DNA of 64,000 bases from Blasia pusilla (lineage: Eukaryota; Marchantiophyta; Marchantiopsida; Blasiales): the NCBI GenBank assembly GCA_050084515.1, contig CM114271.1, positions 34,100,001 through 34,164,000 of the forward strand, in the 5' to 3' direction. The position numbers and the translations under genes are program-made. Shown here piece by piece: positions 34,510 to 43,950 of this stretch. Within the stretch, counting starts at the first letter, position 1, and the number at the start of each line of letters is the position of its first letter. The notes under the pieces are model-generated. The model ran no database searches, had not been told where the DNA came from, and worked only from the letters and a program-made list of their open reading frames with translations.

Positions 34510-35995
34510 AGGAGTAGATCGATGGTAGTTTCGATTGTGGTTCAATAGGATCTGGTTAGGGCTGATTGTGTACTCAGCCGTGGATGTTCGTGGCTTATGG
34601 CCTATGTTGGAGGTATGAATCTGGTGCGTGGTAGGGTTGCGAAAGAAGCGCCTTGCTGAGAGCTTTCCAACGCGCTTTAGATCGCCGGATTTTGTCAAGG
34701 GAGTTGGAAGTTATCAAGGATTGAAGATTCTGGTTCGTGTTCGACGGTTTTTTGATGTGGAGAGCTTGGAGTGCGGAAGCTCTGTTGAAGTTCATCCAGA
34801 TCGGGTGAGAGGTTCCTATTGCTACTTGTATTGTAATCTCATGTGAAGCTATCTGCTTGAGTGTGTGGAGTGTTGCGGATTTCTGCGTGCATGAAACTTG
34901 GCGGAAGCGCTGTCGGATTTGCGATTCTGGAGGTGTATGGACAGCAAGTTTGTCTGTGTTGTAGCTGTTTTTTGTGGAGAGATAGCTATGGTGGTCAATT
35001 GAATTCTGGTCAAAACAGATTTGATTTTGGTCACGGATTTGTGAAGTAATTGGTGATCGAAATTTTGCGGACTAGCTCAAGGTCCGGCTATGGTGGACAG
35101 CGGATCGGAGGGGCTGGTTGGTTAGTGACTCGTTCATTGTTGGAGACTCCTATCCCGTTGGGGGCGCGCTGGTTGGGCCTCTCTCCATAGCGAAAATGGC
35201 GAAGCGTGGCGATAGGGGCATGTCTCGAGCATTTCTCGGCGTTTTGAGGCTTCGAGGCAACTTGTGGTAACTCGGGGCGAGTGGGCGTGAGAGTCGGAGT
35301 AAGGAGCAAGGAGCAAGCAAGCAAGCTTGCTTGCTTGGGCGTGAGGCAATTTTTGCAGGATTTGTGATTTGAGTGTTGCATAACTGGTCACCTATCTTTG
35401 GGCTATTCTTCTTGGAGGACGCTTAGCTGCTGAGTTCTTAACTATGCCAGTGTACACACTGTTGTATCTCATTTGGTGCTGTTCGGAGATGTGTTAGGCG
35501 CTTTATGCATCTCAGGTTTTTGGTTGATGTACCTCTAGCACATAGTACAGTGTAGCCTCTCCATGCAGGTGATATTTTCAGGTGTTGCGAGTTCGACTAG
35601 CACGTTATCGACCCGCGGCGGAGTAGCTATTGCGTTAGAATTGTGTGGTGGGTTTTGTGGATTCAAGGGGCACCACGTTTGGTGGATTATGTTACCTTGA
35701 TTTCCATTTGCGATTGGAGGGTTGTCGTTGGACTTCCTGTGTTTGGATCCCCTCCATCGTTGCTTCTTGCTTGCGCGCCCATTGTTAGGGTTGACGTTGA
35801 TTTCCAAAGTAGTCTTACTCTTGTGTGCTATCGATAGTGAGGTTGGAGTGATAACCAATAGACCGTGGGAGGCTTCTTGTGGTGATGAAAGTTAGTTTGC
35901 CTACACCCATAGCTAGTAGAGCTAGAATAGTATAGCGACATCGACGTCACTTGGTTACTTAATGGTGGTAATTTGGTGGTGGTGCGGCATCGGCG
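34510..35995 (+). other. Element B leader between LTR and gag
   Basis: About 1.5 kb without a domain-bearing ORF. It contains a perfect 24-bp palindrome at 35314-35337 built of CAAG/CTTG units. It probably carries packaging and translation signals, but none can be identified from sequence. Confidence 0.55.
35314..35337. repeat. Perfect 24-bp palindrome in the element B leader
   Basis: Three CAAG-type units are followed directly by their mirror (centre between 35325 and 35326) with no spacer. In RNA such a self-complementary loop could act as a dimerisation (kissing) site, as in retroviral leaders; it may also be chance expansion of a 4-bp repeat. Confidence 0.8.
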
Positions 35996-37541
35996 TTGGT
36001 CATCACGGAGTTGTCGGGTGGTCTGGTTGGGGACCGTGGTGCGGACAGTGGTGGTTTCACACGGAGTGGATTTAGGTATCGGCTACCTTTTCCACTTCCG
36101 ACGGTTGATGAAGAGGAGGACGAGGGTGTTCCAAACACCGAGTCTTCTACATTGTTATCGAGTGTTGGAGCTCCATTGATTTGGGACATGGACGGGATAT
36201 ATGGGGCCATGAAGGGCCCACGAAGATACTCGGGTGCAGTGGGCACCATTGAGTTGGAGGACTTCATGCACGAGTTTGATACGTGGTGTGATATGCAAAT
36301 GTTGGGGAACGCCACGTTGTTTACACCCTTCTTGGCTTGGAAGGGGTTGTTTCAGCACTTGGAAGGACCACCCATGGATGATAACCATGAGTTTAGGAAG
36401 GACCATGTTGCTGAGATTGAGGCGTGGAGACAATATTGGTCTCCAGGCTATGTGTCTATCACCCATGGTGGTATTGGTAGTAGTGCTCCTACTATGCCAG
36501 CCAGCCCGATGTTGAGTGGTACGAGTACGAGCCGGAGTGGGGGTACCAGTGGAGGTACCCATGGAGGTACTAGTGGGGGTACTAGTGCCCCACCATCGTT
36601 CAGCCCGGTGGCAGAGTTCTTCAAGAGGTTGAAGAAAACTATCAGGGAGTGAAGACAGAAAAGTTGAGGAGTCTTTAGGAATTTGAGCGAAAGACTGGTG
36701 AGAGTCTTCGTGAGGCATACACTCGTATGCAACGTTTGATTTTAGTTACCCAGAGTGTGACTGAGGCTCAGGCAATCCTGTTTTGGTATGGGATCTTGGA
36801 CAAAGATTTGCGCCGTAGGGTACGTGATGTTACTCTTATGAGTGATGATTCACCCACATTGACCCATGTGTTTGCTCTATTTGAGAAGATTGAGCTTAAC
36901 ATGGTGAAGGAGAGAATGGTGACATCCGGCATTCAGTAGGGATACAACTACTACTTCTCGTGTTCAACAGCCCACCTCACAGTCTCGTAATAGTGGTGGT
37001 GGTAGTAGTAGTGGGAGTCGTGGGGGGTACACACGACCTCAGTCAGGTCCAAGAGGGACACTTGCGCAGAGACCATTGCCTTCATTTGCTGCCCGCAGAA
37101 GGGCGATCATGTTGGACATGTGGAGGTGATCATGTTAGGAAGTTTTGTCCCCAAGAGGATGGGAGACGGACTTTGGAGGATGGGCCTCAGTTGGCCCCAA
37201 CTCAGTGTGATCATTGCGGGAGACCAGGTCATCCTCGAGAGCGTTGCTTTGATCTTCATCCAGAGTTGAGATCAGGCCGCGGCCGTGGTGGAGTAGCTCC
37301 GAGAGGCCGAGGTGGTAAAGGTGGTAGGGGTGGTAGAGGTGGACCGGTGGTTGAGAGCCTCACGGTGGCTACCCCTACCACTACGACAGAGTCAGCTATG
37401 GTCGCAGGATTGAGTGATTGGAGCGGAAGTTGGCTACTATGGTCGGGTATCCAACATAGATCAGGTTCAGGAGCAAGGGCTTTCACCTCTTATGGAGGGG
37501 ATGATCTCTCTTATATGGCGAGTGCAAAAGACAAAGGTTGA
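35996..37541 (+). pseudogene. Element B gag with two CCHC zinc knuckles
   Basis: An acidic N-terminal segment (RYRLPFPLPTVDEEEDEGV) precedes a capsid-like helical core (YSGAVGTIELEDFMHEFDTW, FTPFLAWKGLFQHLEG). A Gly/Thr/Ser-rich tract made of 12-bp repeats (about 36535-36590) follows. The frame then shifts near 36640, and the core continues in 36727-36939 with GESLREAYTRMQ and LFWYGILDKDLRRRV. In-frame TAGs lie at 36676 and 36937. Zinc knuckles are CWTCGGDHVRKFC (37110-37148) and CDHCGRPGHPRERC (37205-37246), followed by an Arg/Gly-rich RNA-binding tail. Gag coats and packages the RNA. The start codon is uncertain. Confidence 0.85.
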
Positions 37542-38010
37542 GGCATCACTGCGATTCTGAGAGGAGCCACTCAAGCGTCGAGCCACGTGGTGCTCTTGTG
37601 GAGTTGGACCCACAGAGGGGTGAGGCGGGAGGCGAGGCTAGGCTTCCCAGTCATTCTTGTTGTCCGAGGTGCTTAGGACTCCATCCATGGTTCCCCACGC
37701 ACCCTATTGAGCCGCAGTGGGGACCGAGGCATCTACATCGCATGTAGTAGACACGGATGCAAAGATCCATCGGCAAGATTATGTGCGGATGGCAACTTCA
37801 GCGTTGGGATCCCCATTATTTTCGCCACGGAGTCGATGGCTTTAGGAGTTGACTTAGCTCTCAGTATTTCAGCTAGCACCACATTGTATGAACGTGGGGT
37901 GTTATTCGCTACACGTGCTCGAGGTGGATGAGGGTGTTGCGGTGGAGCGACCCTCTATGTCAGGTGTAGTATTGAGTACCAGTGCTACTTGACAGGCAAC
38001 AGCGGCGAAG
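37542..38010 (+). other. Element B gag-protease linker
   Basis: Short frames carry the segment GALVELDPQRGEAG, matching AAVELDPQRGEARK in element C, so this stretch is conserved coding sequence of the family, now broken by frame changes and stops. No fold is recognised. Confidence 0.6.
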
Positions 38011-38520
38011 ATGGATGCATTACCAGCCCGGCCAGCCATTGATCGTGAGAGGCTTACACTTGGTGTATGTATGTTGGACAAATGGAGTGGGATATTCCGA
38101 TTTGTGAGTCCTACAGGACAGGTGTATAGACCAGATAGAGTCTTGTTAGACTCTGGTGCCCAACCTTTGATGTTGGGAAAGGCGGCATGTATTGGTTTGG
38201 GTATTTGGAGGTCAGAGCTTGAGCCTTGCCCATTCCAGATTCAAACATTACTTGGAGGAGCCAATGATAGATCTCAATTCATGACATGGGAGAAGTTTTC
38301 TGTACAGTTGAGACCAGATCATGCGACTAATAGCTCCCGGTTGGGAGTATCTTCGGTAGTCACATCAGCCGAGTCGTATGATGTACTAGTTGGAGGAGCA
38401 GTATTGTACCCGATGGGTTTTCATATGGATTACTGGACTGAGACAGCGTCTTATAGACCTGGTTGGCAGTCCGGGGATGGACGTATGAGCCAAGTTCCTG
38501 TGAGATTTATTTATGGGGCT
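38011..38520 (+). CDS. Element B retroviral-type aspartic protease
   Basis: This is the first part of a 368-codon open frame (38011-39117). The active-site loop reads VLLDSGAQPLMLG, that is DSGA, with Ser in the usual Thr position, a tolerated variant. SYDVLVGGAVLYPMGFHMDY forms the second conserved block. The enzyme would cut the Gag-Pol polyprotein inside the particle. It is fused in frame to the methyltransferase that follows, so the two would be made as one polyprotein. Element C carries a closely related copy with the same DSGA. Confidence 0.9.
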
Positions 38521-38849
38521 CAACCAGGAGGGTCTTCCCCAAGAGTGTTAGCATCTGTGGCTGGTTTTAGTGGAGTAGTCACTTGGCCAGGAGACTTTTT
38601 GGAGGGTAATGTTTCTGCTATGGATTCTCCTACGCATGAGGAGGTAAAGGAGGTCCCTATTTTTGCAGCCGTGGCATCCTCATCGTTGGATGTGCCACTT
38701 TGGAGTTCAGGCGGTGCACTACGGCAGGAGGCTGATCGCCTAGTGCAGAAGGCTTGGTGTGAGGCTGTTATACCTCACGAGGAAGAGGAGGCCCCACGGC
38801 GGACTCCAACTTCTGGTCCAGTTGGGTTATCCCCTTTGGATACTACACC

Positions 38850-39850
38850 CATTCTATGGCAGTATCCGCTGGAGGGCATTTGTGTGTTAGATCTCTTTGG
38901 TGGGATTAGCACTGGTTTGGCTGCAGTGTTGGAGGCCGATATTCCTGTGCGGAGATACGTGTATGTGGAGCGAGATGAGACGTCCCAGAGAGTCTCATCC
39001 CGACATATTGGTCAGTTGATGCGGAGATATCCTGAGTTGTTGCCGCCATCAGCTATTCGTGGGTACCAAAGTGCTTTGCCATCACACATTGCATTTTTTG
39101 GGGGCGCAGGACCTTGAGAGGGTTGGTCTGTGGATTTGGTGATTGTTGGATGGCCATGTCAGGATCATACACGTGCAGGTCGTGGTGAGGGATTACACGA
39201 CCCTAGGTCTCGATTGTTTTGGGAGATGTTACGGATGTTACGACATCTTCAGGTTCATTAGGCACGTGCTCCAGCTTACATTCTGGAGAATGTTCCATTG
39301 TTGGGTGACACTCGGACCCGGATGATGGCGAGTGTTCATGAGGTGCGGTCTTGGATTGGACCAGCGGTGTTGTTGGATGCAGCGCGAGTTGGCTCGCGTG
39401 CACATCGTCCACGCTTGTGGTGGACAAACTTGTTGCCTAGGGAGGTTCTACGTCGACCATATGATGCAGTGCAGCGGGATCCTTGCCTTACCGTGGATAG
39501 TATCTTGGATACTGGGCGACTTTCTCAAGTGGTGAGGGTTATTGATTAGTCACCCATGGCAGTGGTGAACCGTGTGGGCCAGCCTAGGATGGCACTACCC
39601 ACATTTGTGAGTTTTCCCTCGTCACATGCCTACAGGGAAGGTGGTCCGGGGCTTGTATGGGATTCTCATGCGGCGATTGGTGGAGCCTAACGCTGATGAG
39701 AAAGAGCGTGCGATGGGATTTGCTACTGGTGTGACAGTGGTTGCTTCTATTTCTGAGGCTTCACGACGTCATGTGTTGGGTCAGGCCATGGACCTGAATT
39801 GTTTGACTTGGATTTTGAGTCTTGGTATGGCCGAGCAACGTCGACTTCGG
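38850..39850 (+). pseudogene. C5-cytosine DNA methyltransferase domain, DNMT3/DRM-like, captured by element B
   Basis: Conserved methyltransferase motifs appear in order. Motif I is LDLFGGISTGLAAVLEA (from about 38887), the SAM-binding loop, followed by YVYVERDETS (motif II acidic residue). Motif IV is DLVIVGWPCQ, with the catalytic Cys codon at 39157-39159. Motif VI is ILENVP (Glu at 39286-39288). Motif VIII-like AHRPRLWWTN lies near 39400. A target-recognition-like stretch has PTFVSFPSSHAYREGGPG. Motif IX/X is RAMGFATG to HVLGQAMDLNCLTW (about 39710-39815). AHRxRxxW resembles DNMT3/DRM rather than DNMT1 enzymes. TGA at 39115, TAG at 39259 and 39547, and a frameshift near 39630 break this copy. 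The domain sits in frame between protease and RT, so it was part of the polyprotein. It would methylate cytosines, perhaps the element's own cDNA. Confidence 0.88.
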
Positions 39851-40164
39851 ACTACGTCTGTGGGTCTTCCACCCCTTGTAATGAGCTCGATGGCTATTGG
39901 GACGGTAGAGGCATCGGCTGGGGGCGAGGAGAATAGTATTTTGCATCCTTGGAGTAAATGGGATGTAATGGCTGGGCATGTGGAGTTGGTTGCTCATGTT
40001 GGTGGAGGAGTTATTTGCTCAGATGATGGTGTAGCTAAGGGTGTACCATCTTGTGAGGGGGTTATGAGTGACCAATGGCATCATCCTCTCCCTCTAGTGT
40101 GCCAGTGGAGGAGACTTGGGAGCCATTACTTGGGCCCAAGCTTACGGGAGGTGAGAAACGACGC

Positions 40165-41187
40165 TTGACATAGTTCCTACGTGCTTATAGGAGTTGTTTT
40201 GCCTTTTGCATGAAGGAGTTGGGTTCTCTGGTTGGACCCGGTATACGGATTGATTTGGCTAGTGATACGCCAATCTTCCGTCGTCCCTACCGATATAGTG
40301 ATATGGAGAGGGACCTGATTCATAGTAGGACGTTGGACCTTTTGGAGGCTGGATTAGTGGAGTTGTCGCATGAAGAGTATGCATCGCCCATGTATCATGT
40401 CATGCTCGCTAAAAAGGATATGCATGGCAACTACACGGATAGGCGGATGTGTGGAGATTATCGTCCTATCAATCGGCAAACCAAGGCCGATAGGTATGCC
40501 ATGCCTACACCGAGGAGATCTTTGATGTGGTGGGACAGCAAAGATTTTCAGTACTTTGGATCTTCAGCAGGATATCATCAATTGCCGATTTGGGAGAGTG
40601 ACAAGGCCAAGACAGCATTTTGGGGTGTCAACTCTCATGGCAAGGATTGTTTGTACCAGTGGAAATTCTTACCCTTTGGGTTGAAGAATGCATCTTCCGA
40701 GTTTCAGAGAGTGATGGACAGGATCCTAGGAGGGTTGGATTTTGTTCGGTGTTACATTGATGATATCTTGGTGTTCAGTAACACGGTGGAGGAGCATCAG
40801 ATACATTTGCAGATGGTGTTTGAGCGGTTGAAAGCTCATGGTCTACGTTTGCATCCAGGAAAGTGTAAGTTCTTCCATGAGGATGTTGAGCACTTGGGTC
40901 ATGTGATCTATCCAGGTGGTTTGGGAGTTCAGCAAGCAAAGGTGGAGGCTATTGCACTTATTCCGCATCCGATAGATGTGAGTAGAGTTTGGGCATTCAT
41001 GGGATTGGCGAACTACTATCGGAGGTATGTGAAGGGATTTAGTGCTATGGCAAAGCCTTTGAACCAATTGCTGAAATCAGATCAAGAGTGGCACTGGGGA
41101 GATGATCAAGAGAGAGCTTTTGTGGAGCTTAAGGCCCAATTGGTGGCGGCGCCTATCTTGAGGAGACCTATCGAGGCGCCCATTTAG
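40165..41187 (+). pseudogene. Element B reverse transcriptase
   Basis: An open frame from 40210 carries TPIFRRPYRYSDMERDLI, RMCGDYRPINRQTKADRYAM, FLPFGLKNASSEFQRVMD and CYIDDILVFSN, with the catalytic YIDD at 40753-40764 intact. The motif A region reads FQYFGSSAGYHQL, lacking the expected Asp; compensating 1-bp indels around 40555-40575 may explain this. A TAG at 40171 cuts the link to the upstream polyprotein and a TAG at 41185 ends it before RNase H. The thumb (AFMGLANYYRRYVKGFSAMA) is well preserved. It copies the RNA into cDNA; this copy is inactive. Confidence 0.92.
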
Positions 41188-41600
41188 TTACACACTGATT
41201 GGACTACGTTGGGACTTGGAGCGGTGTTGACACAACATGATGATGAGCACATGGAGTTTGTGGTGGCCTATGCAAGTTGTTCGAATAATGCAGCGGAGTC
41301 GCGCTATAGTTCATATGACGGAGAGTGCTTGGCAGTAGTGTGGGCTGTGGCACACTTTAGGTGTTACTTGTTTGGCACATAGTTTACCCTTGTTACTGAT
41401 CACCAGCTGCTCAAGTGGTTGATGGAGTCTGACAAGCTTACAGGGGAAGCTTGCACGGTGGCTCTCTTATCTTACAGAGTATGACTTCCGGGTGGTACAT
41501 AGACCTGGAGTTGCCAACCTTGATGCTGATGGGTTGAGTAGGAACCCATGTACTAGCCAAGAGGATACAACTGGGGCTAGATGGCATGGCAAGGTTGATG
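41188..41600 (+). pseudogene. Element B RNase H
   Basis: Directly after the TAG at 41185 the frame continues HTDWTTLGLGAVLTQHDDEH, with the first catalytic Asp, and SSYDGECLAVVWAVAHFR, with the Glu. FTLVTDHQLLKWLMESDKL holds the third acidic residue. A TAG at 41380 interrupts it, and one extra G near 41442-41445 shifts the frame just after DKLTG. The remainder (VVHRPGVANLDADGLSR) is found in the next frame, from 41492. The domain removes the RNA strand during cDNA synthesis. Confidence 0.9.
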
Positions 41601-43020
41601 AGGAGATGGTGCCAGGTTGGTATGCATCCGCCTTTTTATGTTGGTTAGGGGTGGACTCTAGTATGGAGGATCACATGATATCTTACTCTAGTCAGAGGGT
41701 AGATGGCCACCCTTCAAATCCTAAGGTTGGAGATGGTGGTAGGGATCAGCGTGATATTCATGATGATGCGTTGGTGTTGGAGTTCCTACGGACCAGTAGG
41801 GTGCCATGCATAGTGAGTGCCAAGGAGCGAGACCGTGTTCTTCAACGTGCTAAGAGGTATCGATTGGAGGGAACACATATTCTCCGCGTGTGGGAGGATG
41901 GTAGAGTACGAGTAGTGCCACATTTGACTCAGAGAGAGCGCATTGTGCGACATGCCCATGAGGAGTTGGGACATTTTGGGGTAAAGCGTATGTATAGCTT
42001 ACTCCTTGGCCAGTATTGGTGGCGTGGCATGCATTCTCAGGTGCAGCAGTTGATGTCACGTTATATGGTTTGTGATCGGGTGAGGGCATCATTCAATGCC
42101 CCTACACCACAATTACACCCCTCGCCTATTATGGGGTTGAGTTATCGTTGGAGTGTGGACTTTGCGGGACCGTTACCGTTGACTGCACGACATCATCGAT
42201 ATGTGTTGGTGATGGTGGAGCACTTCTCCAAGTAGATTGAGTTGGTGGCATTACCGGACAAGGCAAGTGAGGGAACGGCGTATGCGTTTCTTGATAGAGT
42301 ACTTAGTCATTTTGGTGCACCAGCTGAAGTGTTGACCGACCAGGGTACAGAGTTTCAGGGTGAGTTTCATGTCTTGTGTAACAAGACGTTCATTGATCAT
42401 CGGACCACATCTCGAGATCATCCAGAGGCAGATGGTTTGGCTGAGCGTGTGGTTTAGACGGTGAAGAGGGCATTGCGCAAGTATGGCCTATAGAAGGGGC
42501 ATCTTGGAGACTAGGATATTCAGTTGCCATGGTTAGTCATGGGGTATAGGTTTAGTCGCCAAGCATCCTTGGCTTCCTTCTCACCTTATTTTCTGTTATA
42601 CGGCCGAGATCCAGACTTGCCAGCAGCAATTTGTCGGGAGTCTAGTGAGGTGGTGATCCTTGATGACCCAGAGATGTGGATGAGGATGTATTCTCAGCGG
42701 GCGGAGCTCTTTCGGAGAGTTATGCCAACAGCCTTTGAGAATCTTGCCATTGCTCAACACAGGGATACGTTGCGATATGCAACCATTCGGGGTGGAGATT
42801 ATCGACCATCGATTCGTAGGTTCCATGTGGGGGACTATGTCTATTTGCAGCAAATTGCACCGACAACATTGGATGTGACGGCAGGCCGCACTATTTTACG
42901 AGTGTGCAAGGTGTTAGCTTCTGGAGTTCTCATGTTGGAGGGTCGTGATGGAGTTGTTTGGAAGGACCATGTGCGTAATTGTGCGTCATGTCATCTTCCA
43001 AATGTGGATGGTATTGTTGA
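41601..43020 (+). pseudogene. Element B integrase
   Basis: The N-terminal zinc domain reads RHAHEELGHFGVKRMYSLL ... SRYMVCDRVRASF. One Cys of its CxxC pair is Tyr here, while element A has SCEQCDRVR, so TGT has become TAT. The DDE core has WSVDFAGPLPL (first Asp), EVLTDQGTEFQGEF (second Asp) and HPEADGLAERVV (Glu). TAGs occur at 42233, 42455, 42491 and 42512. The C-terminal region (about 42730-43010) has AIAQHRDTLRYATIRGGDYR and a beta-rich GPY/F-like module (VTAGRTILRVCKVLASGVLM). Integrase joins cDNA to host DNA; it leads directly into the PHD finger. Confidence 0.9.
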
Positions 43021-43049
43021 CCCAAGCTTAGTCATGATACGTGCTAGCT

Positions 43050-43195
43050 TGAGGTGCATGTTGTGTGGGTCTACTGGTAACGCAGCCCGTATGTTGGTGT
43101 GTGATCGGTGTTCTAGGGGTTGGCACATGATGTGTTTGACTCCACGTATGGATGTTGTTCCTACTGGAAGGTGGGTTTTTCCTCGATGTACTTAG
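43050..43195 (+). pseudogene. PHD-type zinc finger at the integrase C-terminus of element B
   Basis: The last ~48 residues before the final TAG (43193-43195) read CMLCG, a 10-residue spacer, LVCDRCSRGWHMMCLTPRM and then RWVFPRCT. This is the Cys4-His-Cys3 spacing of a PHD finger (CxxC, CDxC, WHxxC, W..[C]PxC). The seventh ligand is Phe in this copy, so it would fold poorly. PHD fingers read histone H3 tails. At this position Ty3 chromoviruses usually carry a chromodomain, so I infer a chromatin-targeting role for integration. Element A has the same finger. Confidence 0.8.
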
Positions 43196-43370
43196 GAGAG
43201 GTAGATGACTTGATCTTTGCATGATATGGATTACAGATGTGCGACTAACAATGGGGCAACCTAGCACCCGACCTTCTGATTCGGGCACCCAAGAAGGTGT
43301 ATAGCATGTAGTAGATGTATAGGGCTACCTAGGAGTTAGAGAGACCTAACCGCCAGTTAGGGGGGCGAGT
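43196..43370 (+). promoter_or_regulatory. Element B 3' untranslated stretch ending in a polypurine tract
   Basis: After the last stop there are about 160 bp of non-coding sequence ending in TTAGGGGGGCGAG (about 43357-43369), directly before TGTGGTACAC, the LTR start. A purine run next to the 3' LTR is the normal plus-strand primer and fixes the LTR start at about 43371. Confidence 0.7.
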
Positions 43371-43844
43371 TGTGGTACACTTGTGTTTGTGGATGTTCTC
43401 GTCTATGTTATGTATGTATGTGAGTATGGTATGTCAACGATGTATGTTGTATGACGATGTGGATTCGCACGACAGCTGTCATGACCATACGGATTATGTC
43501 GTAGAGTATAGTGTGCTAGTAGAGGCCATTCCTTATGTAGGACCGTAGTGGCTTGGTAGAGATGCGGTTTCATACATATGGTTGGGGGTTACTCAGTTGG
43601 GGGTGACTTTCCCAATAGGGCCCGCTCTTAGGTTGGAGGATATAAGGTGGAGGGCACTCAAAGAACAGTCAGTTCTTTGAGTTGAGCCTGTTGCGTTGGG
43701 AGTTAGCCTTGGTAGTGAGTAGAGCTCTTGGCTATGGTGTTTCCCGCAAGCTTCGACATAGATTCTCCCATCGTGGAGTGGGTTTGGCTCGATTGTATGT
43801 GATTCTATACGTGTTTTATGATAGTAGGTCTTTCACGGATTTCA
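43371..43844 (+). repeat. Element B complete 3' LTR (474 bp)
   Basis: It starts TGTGGTACAC next to the polypurine tract and ends GGATTTCA, so it has the usual TG...CA limits. It consists of a 104-bp head (43371-43474), GC, and the 368-bp core shared with the 5' LTR. TATAAGG lies at 43641-43647 and the inferred R start at 43672. At the head/core joint the sequence reads GACAGCTGTC, a 10-bp palindrome. Confidence 0.82.
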
Positions 43845-43950
43845 GTTGTGGTACACTTGTGTTTGTGGATGCTCTCGTCTATGTTATGTATGTATATGAG
43901 TATGGTATGTCAGCGATGTATGTTGTATGACGATGTGGATTCGCACGACA
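43845..43950 (+). repeat. Extra copy of the LTR head at the right end of element B
   Basis: From 43847 this 104-bp stretch repeats 43371-43474 with three mismatches (about 97% identity), the same divergence as the LTR cores. It ends GCACGACA and then passes into AT-rich host DNA. Together with the 5' LTR missing exactly this head, it makes the element circularly permuted. Confidence 0.85.

Larger units (their letters stand above)
34132..43950 (+). mobile_element. Element B: Ty3/Gypsy retrotransposon with DNA methyltransferase and PHD finger
   Basis: The order is partial 5' LTR, ~1.5-kb leader, gag, aspartic protease, C5 DNA methyltransferase, RT, RNase H, integrase, PHD finger, polypurine tract, 3' LTR and an extra LTR head. 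The 368-bp LTR core occurs twice with about 9 mismatches (about 97.6% identity by eye), so the insertion is fairly young, yet at least 12 internal stops and several frameshifts have accumulated. Cytosine methyltransferases captured by Ty3/Gypsy elements are known from charophytes (de Mendoza and co-workers, 2018). No clear target-site duplication is visible: tatat on the left, atact on the right. Confidence 0.93.

Noticed and set aside
43371-43950. LTR defined as 43477-43950 (TGTC...GACA)
   Set aside because: The polypurine tract abuts 43371 and the 5' LTR joins the internal region at GGATTTCA, so the LTR is better defined as 43371-43844; the TGTC/GACA ends are those of the permuted insertion.
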